Position numbers and translations under genes: made by a program. From Rhizophagus clarus (Eukaryota; Glomeromycota; Glomeromycetes; Glomerales; Glomeraceae): DNA of 64,000 nt. Shown in pieces: positions 34,645 to 45,328 of the stretch; the first letter of the stretch is position 1; each line of letters starts with the position of its first letter. Where the stretch lies: NCBI GenBank assembly GCA_015698045.1, contig BLAL01000160.1, positions 1,178,001 to 1,242,000 on the forward strand, in the 5' to 3' direction. Under the pieces are notes generated by a model. That model saw only the letters and a program-made list of their open reading frames with translations, did no database searches and had not been told where the DNA came from.

Positions 34645-34800
34645 ATGTAAAAAATGCCAGTACCAATAGTTTCAGCATTTTTTTTGCAAATTTATATATA
34701 AAAAATGCTGAAACTATTTGTTCTGGCACTTTTTGCAATTTTATGAATAAAAAATGCTAGTACCAATAGTTCTGGCATTTTTTTTGTGATTTTATAATAC
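34645..34800. repeat. AGTTCTGGCATTTTT palindrome units
   Basis: Three units with GCCAGTACCAATAGTTTCAG, GCTGAAACTATTTGTTCTGG and GCTAGTACCAATAGTTCTGG, each followed by a T run and a TATATATAAA-like spacer. Confidence 0.7.
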
Positions 34801-34904
34801 AAAACACCATTAACGCTATAACGAATTATTCGGTATAAAGGCAGGGTCATGTGACTTACTGATCTAATCAGATAATCTGAATATCTGATCTCATTTATCA
34901 GTTT

Positions 34905-35670
34905 ACTTTTGTGGTGTTGCCAAACGAAAAGTACGACTGGACTTTTGGAATTAAGGTAAGGGAGAATGAGAAGTGTTTTTCAGTGTTTTTTTTAACTAAT
35001 TAATTAATTATTTTTTTTTTTTATTTTTTGTAGTGTTGCCAAACAAAAAGTATGACCGGACTTTTAGAATTAAGGTAAGAAAGGAGTTGGAAGAGGTATT
35101 TTGTTATTTTTTTTTAATTAATTAAGTATTAACTTTTTTTTTACTTTTTATAGTATTACCAGACGAAAAGCATGATCAGACTTTTGGAATTGAGGTAAGG
35201 GAGGGTTGGGAGAGGTGTTTCATTATTTTTTTTTAATTAATTAAGTATTAACTTTTTTTTTACTTTTTGTAGTGTTGCCAGACGAAAAGCATGACCGGAC
35301 CTTTGGAATTAAGGTAAGGAAGGGTGGGGGAAGTGTTTTTCAGTAATTTTTTTTAACTAATTAATTAATTATTTTTTTTTTTATTTTTTTGTAGTGTTGC
35401 CAGATGAAAAGCATGACCAGACTTTTAGAATTAAGGTAAAAGAGGGTGGTATCTTTCGTTATTTTTTTTTAACTAATTAATTATTTTTTTATTTTTTGTA
35501 GTATTGCCAGATGAAAAGTATGACCGGACTTTTGGAATTAAAGTAAGAGAGAGTGGGTGAGGTGTCTTTCGTTGTTCTTTTTTTTAACTAATTAATTATT
35601 TTTTTTTATTTTTTGTAGTATTGCCAGGCAAAAAACATGACCAGACTTTTAGAATTAGGGTATTAAAAAC
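34905..35670 (+). repeat. array of seven exon-like minisatellite units
   Basis: Seven units of about 105-122 bp start near 34913, 35034, 35152, 35273, 35395, 35500 and 35618. Each consists of a long T-rich tract ending TTTTTGTAG (a splice-acceptor look), a conserved 41-nt block (GTTGCCAGACGAAAAGCATG ... TTTTGGAATTAAG), then GTAAGG (a donor look) and a G+A-rich tract. The conserved block is bounded exactly by these splice-like edges. Confidence 0.75.
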
Positions 35671-36085
35671 TGAAAAAAAATAATAAAAATAAATAAATTT
35701 GGTATAAAATACCGAAAAAAAGTGAAAAAATAAATAAAATAAAATAAATTTTGGTAAATACCAAGTAATTTAATTTACCGAAATTAGTATTTTTTAAAAA
35801 TAAATCCACGTATATTTATTATAAACTTTACGCAAACATAATATGTGAGTTACTCCCAAATTGACCAATCTATGCAAACTCAATTTGTAGGTTTAAAAAG
35901 TAATTTCATATAAACTCTATGCAAACCTGTATGTGAGTTATATTAGTATTATTCAGGATCCTACTGGGACCATTAGTTCTGGCATTTTTTTTTCAATTTT
36001 ATGAATAGAAAGGCCAGAACTATTAGTTCTGGTGTTTTTTTTTTGTAACTTTACATATAAAAATACCTAGTTTCAGCTTTTTTTT
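35670..36085. repeat. A+T spacer and AGAACTATTAGTTCT units
   Basis: 35670-35960 is A+T-rich without a gene and has a duplicated CTATGCAAACTCAATTTG-like phrase. 35965-36075 has two or three units of the AGAACTATTAGTTCTGG family. Confidence 0.55.
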
Positions 36086-36089
36086 TGAT

Positions 36090-36253
36090 AATAAAGCTTG
36101 AGCCAGAATTTTTCATGGCTCAGCTTGGCTTAAATGAGTTGAGCTAAGATTTTTTGTGGCTTGACTCATTTTGGTTCAAGCCAGAATTTTTTTTTTCAAG
36201 CCAAGTCAAGCCAGACTGTAGCTTGACTTAAGCTGGCTCATGCGGAGCTTTAC
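36090..36253. repeat. AAGCTTGAGCC-rich end repeat (right)
   Basis: Inverted counterpart of 16855-17055. It ends CTGGCTCATGCGGAGCTTTAC. Confidence 0.65.
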
Positions 36254-37440
36254 TTAATAGTTAGTAAGAAAAAAATCATCATACACTCAAATAGTAGTAA
36301 AAAGATTTTATTGTACATTTGTTTTATAATAAAAAAGTTTCAGTATATATTTATAATCAAATTATTGTGATTTCATATATAAAAATATTAAAACTATAGT
36401 TTTAGTAATTTTTTTTATAATTTTATACATAAATTATTACAATTTTATATATAAAAATGCTAGAATTATCCTTTAAACTGTTTTGCAGGCAAATTTACCT
36501 GCAATTTTATTTTTTTAATTAAAGTCATTTTTAAGTATTTTTAGATATTTTATTAAATAAAACAATATTTTATAATAAATTCTATGATATTTTTTAAGTA
36601 AAAATCAAAAAAAAAGTTTAATTTAATTAATGATTTTTAAAAGTAAATGATCTACAAATTATTAAAAATAAGGCTAAATTTTTTAAAATTAAAATATCTT
36701 TTTATCTACTAATCCTAAAAATATAAAACTACCACTATTTAATATGTTTTGATGAAAAGAATCTGATAAAATAAAGTTCAACTTTCTATAATCATTAAGT
36801 AATAAGATATCTTCTAATATTTAAAAATCTATAAAGTAATATAACCTTTTATTTACCAAATTCTCAAATACAATTTTGTTACCATTAGATACGTTTCAAT
36901 AAGAGGAATCTAACAAATTAAATTTTATCTTTTTACGATCACAAGATTTTGAAATATCTTAAAATTTCTAAAATTTTTAAAATTAATTTTAACCCCTACA
37001 ATTTAAGAGATAATTTTCTGAAACTACTATTTTTATTTTTATTTTTATTATAACAATCAAACTTATAATTACAAATTTCAAAGAAAAAAGCAAGATAAAT
37101 TCAATAAAAAAACAAGTCTAAGTAAGCATAAATGGCCAATTAAACTGAAGAAACTACATAAGTAGGTCTTAAAAACAGTTATCATAGACATCTCAGGCAA
37201 AAGGTAATACTTAGTAAAATCAAGCATCTTGACTCTGCAAGAAAACAACTTACAGTTCTCTTCCTGAAACATAAATTAAAATCAACCTCGTACATGATTA
37301 TCAACACCTTAGTTCACAAATCCTCATAAGAAGTCTATTGCTTACTTGGCAATATTACTCAAACAAACAAACTAAAAAGAAAGAAACAAACAAAAAAAAA
37401 AAATAAAATAATACTATTCTACTAAAATAAAAACAATTAA
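36254..37440. other. non-coding A+T-rich DNA with dispersed hairpin motif
   Basis: No gene supported. 36739-36795 and 36880-36930 carry copies of a motif (ACCATTAGATACGTTTCAAT, AAGAGGAATCTAA) that recurs at 40412, 41088, 41952 and 42099. Confidence 0.45.
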
Positions 37441-37640
37441 GAAATTAGAGCTAACAAGAGTTTAATAATATCCATTTTATCATTAGAATTTTTGCCCAAA
37501 GACTTCTTATTTTTGTTGCCTTTCGATTTTTTGAAAGTTTTCATCAGGTCCTTGATAGATTTAGAATTAGTAGAGTAAGCTTTAGAAGATCTAGAATTCT
37601 GCTAGGATTCTGAAGAATACATATAATACTGGGGTCCAGT
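37440..37640 (-). pseudogene. C-terminal fragment of a Lys/Ser-rich protein
   Basis: The minus strand reads AYSTNSKSIKDLMKTFKKSK, then GNKNKKSLGKNSNDK and a hydrophobic IIKLLLALIS end with a stop. It is preceded in frame by one TAG next to a CAG, consistent with Gln CAG to TAG. Origin unknown; probably a mobile-element tail. Confidence 0.3.
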
Positions 37641-38866
37641 TTTGTATAGACTTACTATGTAATTTTTTGGTAAATCATATGTTTGATTTTGTATAACTAA
37701 CTAGTAATTATTGATAAGTCAGATATTTATTTGTATAATGATAATTGGTTTTTAAACCAAGTCAGATTTTTATTTTGTATAACAGTATACAGTATATATT
37801 TCTGAACTTTGAAAGTTAAAAAAAAATATATATATATATTTTTTATATAGCTTGCATATACGAAATCTTTCAACATCTTTTTTCTGACACTAATTTGAAT
37901 AATCTATTGATATGCAATGTAATATATATATCCAGTTGATCAATCTATTTTTTTTCGGCTAAAATTTTTTTTCTTTTCAGTTTTCTAGACCGAATTTTTT
38001 TTTTAATTTTTACTTTTTAAATTTACCAGACTTTTAGACTTAAAATGTAAGTTGTAAAAGAGAAAAGAAGGTTTTTTTTAAAGTTAAAGAAATGATACTA
38101 ACATTTCTTTCTTTATTTCTTTAAGTTACCAGACTTCTTAAACGAACTGGACTTGAAATATAAGTTGGAAAGGGGGGAGGAAAACTTTTTTAAAGTTAAA
38201 GAAATGATACTAACATTTCTTTCTTTACTATTTCTTTAGATTACCAGACTCCTTGGACGAACTGGACTTGAAATGTAAGTTGGAAAGAGAGGAGGAAGAC
38301 TTTTCTTAATATTAAAGAAACGTCACTAACGTTTCTTTCATTATATTTTTAGATTACTGGCAAACTAGACTTTAGAATGTAAGTTGGAAGGGAAAAGGGA
38401 GGATATTTTTTTAATATTAGTAAAGAAATGTTACTAACGTTTCTATATATGGAAAATAAGTTCTTTTAGAATTTATTTAAAAAAACATACTAACTGTTTC
38501 TTTTCTTATTTTTTTTGTAGATTTCAGTTTTCTAAAATCTATTGGATATGGGGTAAGTGTATAAAGAATGAGTTTTTTTGTAATTTACTTTGAAGAAATG
38601 TATTAACCATTTTTTTTCTTATTTTTTTGTAAGTTCTGGCTTTCTGGTATCTATAGGATATGAATAAATATGTGAAGAATAAGTTTTTGTAGAGTCTTAA
38701 ATTAATAAATAAATTGAACTTAATTTTGTATAAACTCAGATTCAAAATTGTATAATTTATAATAAAATTTGAACGTGTATGCTGATTTTATATAAAACTT
38801 AGATAAATTAGACGTATAAAGTTCTATTAAAATTTTTGAGTCTGGATCTGAGTTATATATGTATTC
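37606..38866. mobile_element. possible 1.26-kb non-autonomous inverted-repeat element
   Basis: CTGAAGAATACATATA near 37610 matches the reverse complement of TATATGTATTCTTCAG ending near 38871, with similarity continuing inward to TCCAG. It encloses no gene but holds an exon-like repeat array (37960-38660). No clear target duplication was found. Confidence 0.45.
37960..38660 (+). repeat. exon-like minisatellite, variant family
   Basis: Five to six units near 38020, 38125, 38235, 38350, 38515 and 38630. Each has a T/C-rich tract, a short ACCAGACTTCTTAAACGAAC-like block, then TGTAAGTTGGAAAGRGAGGA. The acceptor and donor-like layout matches the other two arrays, but the block sequence differs. 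Confidence 0.5.
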
Positions 38867-40404
38867 TTCAGGGTTCTATTCTACTTATTAGAATTTTTTG
38901 TAGGCATTTTAATTTTGTTTTTGGAAGAAATAGGAGAAGCACACCATAGAAGAGAGTGGTCTGTACCATTATAGTTGAAATTGAAAGTTGTCTTACGGCA
39001 AAATTCTACATCTTAATATTTTTTGAAGTACGTTACAATTTCTGAAACTATTATTGGTTCAGCATTTTTTATATTATAATAAATAAAACTAAAAATAGTT
39101 GTACATTTGGAATTTTATTCAATATTATTTTGGATGTTGTGGGATAAGAACCATTCTATCAGTAAAGTAATACTATGCTATGTTAGTTTCTCACAACAAA
39201 CTCATTATATGCTTGGTTTAGTTTTACTATTGTTTCATAATATTTCTCCTACTTTTCATTTTATTAAAAAACTAGTTCCTTTAATCTCACTTTTATAAGG
39301 AAACATATTCCTTTTAATCATATCTTTTTTCATATATGATTTTTTTTAAATTTTATTTTTGAAGAGCTTTCACCTCAACTTTATATTTATTATTGATTTT
39401 CAAACATGCATAACTTTATATTTTATTCAATATATCAGAATAATATTATAATTAACTAAAGATAGTACTCTTAAATGTTAATGCAATTTTCTTTCATTAG
39501 TTAATTATAATTTTATAACATTATCACTGACTCATACAAGATCAGAACTTAAGTAATTTAATTAATAGTTTCTTTATTAGCGAACATAAACTTGAATGAG
39601 GTTTTTCCTTTATTTACAAAGTATATTTATACAAAATCTAAGAATTATTTTCTATCTAATCCTATTTAATTCTATTTTCTGATTTTACATTAAACTATAA
39701 TTATAATAAATATAAGAAAATATTTTCCATTCTTCTTCTTACCCAAATTTAGTTGTTCATTCCCCTTATTATTACATCATTTAGAAAGATCCAGAATGTT
39801 AAAGATATTTCATTCTGAAATATTACATCATTCTCTTCTTTCTATTATTTCTTCAATTGAATCACTATAAAAAATTATTCCTGCTATGTTTTTAATACTA
39901 TATTTTCCTAATCTAAAAATAAGTTTAATAAAAATAAAAATCTAAACTAAAAATAAATTCTAAGCTAAAAATAAATTCTAAAAATAATTTGTAATTCCAT
40001 CCAGTTATATTATGTATTTATGTTTTCATCCAGTTATATCATGTGATTTGTATTACATAACCCTTCTATCTATTATATTACTGTTTAATTATCTTTATTA
40101 TCATGATTCTCACACTACAATGTATATTTTAGTTAAATTTTGATATAACTTTTAAATGTTTATCATATAAAATTAAAAATTTCTTACTGATATTATATAC
40201 TTAAATAAAATTCTAATATACACTTTGGTAATTTCTCAAATGGGTTCACTATATAAAAATGCTTATATTTAAGAATTATGATTAAGTTTACTTATTAATT
40301 AAATAAAATTTTTAAAAATTGCTTATTTCAGAAATATTACTGCAAATTTCTTATCCTATATACTTTTGTTTTTAAAATATTTATTGACTGAATTTTGATA
40401 AATT

Positions 40405-40455
40405 TTATATTATTAGATTTATCTCAATAAGATAAATCTAATAATATAAATTTTA
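40405..40455. repeat. perfect hairpin TATTATTAGATTTATCT
   Basis: Arms of about 20 nt (TATATTATTAGATTTATCT and its exact complement) around a short CAATA loop. It is the best-preserved copy of the dispersed motif. Confidence 0.8.
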
Positions 40456-41444
40456 TTTTGATAGCATTAATATTAATTAAGATATCCCAAATTAAAAAAT
40501 TTAATATACATTATATCTGACCTAAATAAAAGATGTTCAGGATCTTCTATCAACCAATCAATAATCAATTAATTAAAGTATATTATTAAACTAAATATAT
40601 TAATAAATAATATTATGTTTAAAATTATACTTATAGAAATAAATTTTTCTAAAAAAAATATTAAAACTATATGTATATGATATAAATGAAAAAATGATAA
40701 ATATTATCAAGTTATATATAATACATTACTTGGATAAAAATCATAAAAATTATAATTTTAATTAATTTCTTAAAAATATATATAATAATTAGAATTAAAA
40801 TTTTAACTGTATTTAGTCAAACTATATAAAATTAATATTTAGTTAACTAACCATTATTCTTAATATATGCCTTAACTTTTTAAAGCATATTTTCAATTAA
40901 ATTTATTAAAGTATTATTAGGATTTTAATTTTATTCTTTATACAAAGTATACTTTAAATTCTTTAATTCACAATCTACCAATAAACCATAAAATTTGACA
41001 GTGAAAAGTATATATTAATAATTTGAAATCTACAATATCTGGAAAGTAACTTGACTTTTTATTGATTCCAGAGATATGTAATTACTACCATTAGATCTGT
41101 CTCGATAAGAGAAATCCAATGAGCTAAATTTCATTCTTTTACAATTACTGGATAACAAGTTATCCTTAAATATTTTTAAATTTTCAAGTTTTAATTTTTT
41201 TAAATTTAATATTTCAGCTCTTAGTAAAGTGTCTTTTAGTGCTTAAAAAATTTACCAGATTTTTAGTAAAAAGATAGTTAAATAACATATTTGTATGCCT
41301 ATAAAGTTAGGTTTTATATTACATTTAAAAAATTGGTTCCTTGCATTACTATAACTGCAAATTCTGTGTTACTAATAAAATTATATATAACTTTCACCTA
41401 TTGTTATTAATCTAAATTTTATGATTTATTGGCAGTTCATGAAT

Positions 41445-41592
41445 TAAATTTTTTTACAAAGTATACTTTAAATTCTTTAAATTTTTTTGCAAATATACTT
41501 TAAATTCTTTAAATTTTTTTGCAAAGTATATTTTAAATTCTTTAAATTTTTTTGCAAAGTATACTTTAAATCCTTTAAATTTTTTTGCAAGT
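41445..41592. repeat. 35-bp tandem repeat
   Basis: Four to five copies of TTTTTTTGCAAAGTATACTT followed by TAAATTCTTTAAA. Confidence 0.85.
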
Positions 41593-43951
41593 CTGAGACG
41601 TTTCTAATGTGCTTTTTAAATTTTGATCATAGATGTTTTATTGGATTCAAGTTAGATAATTAACTTGGTCAATTTTTAAAATTTTAATTTTTTTTCAATT
41701 TATTTTTAACATTTTTAGTATACTTGTATTCAAAATTATTTTTGTATTACAGAATTACATAATTCTGTAATTCTGTAATTATTAAGTAATTTATTAGAAA
41801 AGATCTGAATTCCATATTTAATTTTGGATTCTGTATTTAATTTCATATTACAAAAATATTTGGCCAGAATTAATCTAAATTTTAGCTGAATTATATTTAA
41901 AAAAGTAAACTATAACTCTGGAACTAATTGTCCAATTTTTTTGATGATTTTACTGTTATTTGATTCGTCTCATCAAGACAAATCTAATGATAATAAAAAT
42001 ATAAAAATCACTAAATCGTACTCTGATACCAATAATCACTAAATATTTGCAGTAAGATAACTCTGTTAATATTGATGCTAGAGAGCTGCAATATATATCA
42101 TTAGATTAGTCTTGATAAGGTGAATTGAATAAAAGTAAAATTGTTAAAATCGGATTACTGGATCTGAAAATATTTATACTTTCATACTGTTATACAAATT
42201 TTAGAATTTTAGAATATATAATTATGGATTTACATAATTAATTACATATTTACGTAATTTAGTAATTTCAGATTTTGGATTTACTAATTGAATTTTGAAA
42301 ACAACTATAATTTTTAGTATTAATATAAAGAGAAACATTATTATTCTAAAATAAATAATCTTATCTATTAAAATTATTATTAATTAGTAAAAATAAATAT
42401 GATTCAAGTATTCAAATATAATTCTTATGATTTATTTTTCCATTAATTTTTACTAGTAGTTCTAACCCTTTTCTTAAAAAATAGTTTCATATCATTATAC
42501 TTTTACTATTATGTTTTATTAAAAGAATTATATTTTTAATATTAAATCTTATTCTAGAAATCCTTTAAATATGATCTGATCCATTATTTTTAAATAATAT
42601 AAATGGCTTTTATTATTCTAAATAATTGATTTTCACTTTTTAACAAATCAATCTTTTTTTTTAATACATTAGTTTAAGTTATCTTTTTTTTGTTTATTAC
42701 TAATATAGAAAAAAAATATTAAATTCATATAAAGCTCTTCTTTTAGTCTTTATAAAAACTTGCTTCTCAGTTTTCTTTTGAAATTTATTATTTATTTATT
42801 CAGCAAATTGGTAATTATTTACTTTAACAATAATTTTTAATGTTTTTAATTTTTATTATAATTCAAAAGTTTTGGCTAATTATTTTATAGCTATATTTTA
42901 AGTCTTGAATAATTTAGTAAACTGTGGTTTAGAAAACCTAGTATTTTAATAATATATATTTTTATAGTACTATCTTAAAAAGTCTAATAATTTAGCTGCA
43001 TTTAGCTTTTGTTAATTCTATTATAATAAAAGTAATACAAAACAGTAGCTTGCTAATTACATTTGATAAATGTTTATAAATAATATAATAATTACATTAT
43101 TATTTATATAAATCATAAGCTATCACATAATAAAATTTCAGTTCAAGTTATTATATATGTTTTTGAGAAATAATAAAAATATAATTCTTATAACTTTTAT
43201 CCAAATAGTATATAAACAAAAAAGCAATAAAAAATATTGTTAAAGTTGTTTATAATATAATAAAAAGGTGATATATAATAAAAAAGTGATAAAAAATATT
43301 GTAATTAAAAATAATACAGTATTAAATTAAAAAAAATGAATGCTAATATCAATTTTAAATACAAAATATTAAGATTAAAAAGTATTTATTGATTAAATTA
43401 GAATTTTTTCAATGTGTGATTTTTAACTCTGGCTAAAATATAATTTTGGGCCAGAATTAAGCAGCAAAAATCGCCTATAGTAATAATCACTGGCAGTGAT
43501 ATTTAGCAATACTTAATTTAATAAATACAAATTTTTTTAATAATTTTTCTTCAAACAAATCTCAGTTTTAGTTTTGTTAAATAATAAAATAATTACAAAA
43601 TCTTAATTAAAAAAAAAATTTCTTATAAAAAACATGTAGTTTAAGAAAAGGCCAGGGTTTAAATAATGCATGTACTAGAATATAATTTGGAAAATGACAG
43701 TAAATTTAAAAGGGTATATCAATTTTTTTTAAAAATATAAAAATCATGAAACATAAAAAATTTATATACACTTTTGTATATAGTATGACCCATCTCGCTA
43801 ATGTGTATAAAATTAAAATGCCCCATAATAATATTGGAAAATTCATTTTTTGCTTTTTACATAACTACAAATTCTAAGATACCATTATTAAAACCTTGCA
43901 TTATTCCTTTAACTTACCCGAATAATTTCAAATATTTTTTTAAGGTAAAAA

Positions 43952-45328
43952 TTATAGGATTATGCATTTTGGTTTTTTGTTCTTCTTTTTTTCTCCTCGG
44001 CCACCATCTCTATTTGCGCGTATCATCCTTACTACTGTATAAAATGCTCTTTCAACGTTTACACATGTTTTTGCTGAACTTTCAATAAATTCACATCTGA
44101 GCTTTCTTGCCATATTCATTCCTTCTTCTCTTGAAACTTCACGCTCAGTAATTTTATCACATTTATTACCAACAAGCATAAGAGGAACATTATCAGTGTC
44201 TTTTACACGAGTAATTTGGTCTCGAAATCGTTCTACCCGTTCAAACGTTGAACGTGAAGATATAGAATAGACTAAAAGAAAACCTTCTCCGTCTCTAAGT
44301 AATTATAAATATGATCAATAAAATTGATTAAATACGAGGAGGAATAAAACAAAATAATTTATAAATAAACTGATTATTCCATAAAATTTGACACTTTATA
44401 AAGTAGCAATATATATGCCAAACTCGTTAAAAATAAAAATATGAATCTTGCTTCATTAAATGTTGCTTCTTAACTCGTCATTAATATACATGTAACAAGA
44501 CCAAGATTCATTATTTACATTGAAATAGCTATAACTGATGATTACATCTTAATAATTTACCTAATCCATTGATCACGAAGAGCGGTATACTCCTCTATTA
44601 ATTTTAATTAAGAGATTAAAAACGAACGTCAATAAAAAAAGGTTTTTGTTGGTTAATAACTTTAATATAAATGAATTAACCATAATATTTGTAAAAACAT
44701 TCTAATAATTGAAATATGAAAATAGATAGGACACAAACCTTGTCCAGCAGTATCCAGTACTTCTAACACACAAGGCTGGTCATCTATTACAACTTGTTTC
44801 CGATATGAATCTTCAATTGTTGGATCGTATGTCTATCAATCAATAAGAATTTTAACTTTCTGATGAATTCAAAAATGCATAAATGACAAATCGCACACAC
44901 CTCTATTAATCAGTATTGACGTATTAAAAAAAGTTATATAGGATGTAAATATAATCTTTTAATTAGAATTGATCAAATACAAATGCTTTCTGTAATTAAA
45001 TTAATCCAAGCTGTTAGACTTACCAACAAAATGGTTTAAGCACAGCTGTTGAATAAAGTGACATTATTATTAGTTGTTTTCAGAGTTAAAAAGTTTCATA
45101 CGTAACTACAACTTTAAAGAAATAAAAAACAGATTCTCTGAAGTTCAATTATTTAAAGACAAACCTGAATTGTGAGAGCGGTCTAGTTAACAAAAAAATA
45201 ATATATATGTATATATATTTAATCAAAGAATGAAAATTACTTTTAGAAATCACTGAATTAGCTTAAAATATGGTTGGTACCTTCCCAACGCCACCATCTC
45301 CCAGTACAACAAGCTTATATAACATCAT
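43952..45328 (-). CDS. Ras-family small GTPase, very small exons
   Basis: Exons on the minus strand: 45328-45281, 45182-45165 (18 nt), 45045-45024 (22 nt), a proposed 2-nt exon 44902-44901, 44832-44739, 44594-44561 and 44294-43952. Together they give 186 residues. The P-loop GDGGVGK spans residues 10-16, the effector YDPTIEDSY 32-40 and DTAGQ 57-61, so numbering matches human Ras with Gly12 and Gln61. NKCD and SSAK guanine-binding motifs follow, then a basic tail ([12 protein letters not shown]). The CIIL box ends in Leu, which favours geranylgeranylation and membrane anchoring. Ras proteins switch between GTP and GDP to relay growth signals. Without the 2-nt exon (AG between an acceptor AG and a donor GT), residue 30 and the frame are lost. 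Introns are about 98-265 nt. The start is the first of two ATGs before LYKLVVLG. Confidence 0.9.

Larger units (their letters stand above)
16855..36253. mobile_element. possible 19.4-kb composite bounded by inverted ends
   Basis: GTAAAGCTCCGTATGAGC at 16855 is mirrored by the reverse complement of GTAAAGCTCCGCATGAGC ending at 36253. Both are followed inward by AAGCTTGAGCCAAGCC-type repeats, and TTAATA lies immediately outside each end (16849-16854 and 36254-36259), which could be a target duplication. Inside are a LINE, a nested Tc1-like element, satellites and a MITE. It may be one large element or two related end-repeats that happen to flank the LINE. Confidence 0.4.
38870..43790. other. 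gene-poor A+T-rich region
   Basis: About 4.9 kb with no convincing coding sequence on either strand. Short frames (for example 39107-39298) are not supported by composition. It holds the hairpin repeats noted separately and a 35-bp tandem repeat. Probably eroded mobile-element DNA. Confidence 0.55.

Noticed and set aside
39107..39298. 63-residue hydrophobic frame
   Set aside because: Lies in a gene-poor A+T-rich region with no supporting context; length is within chance expectation.
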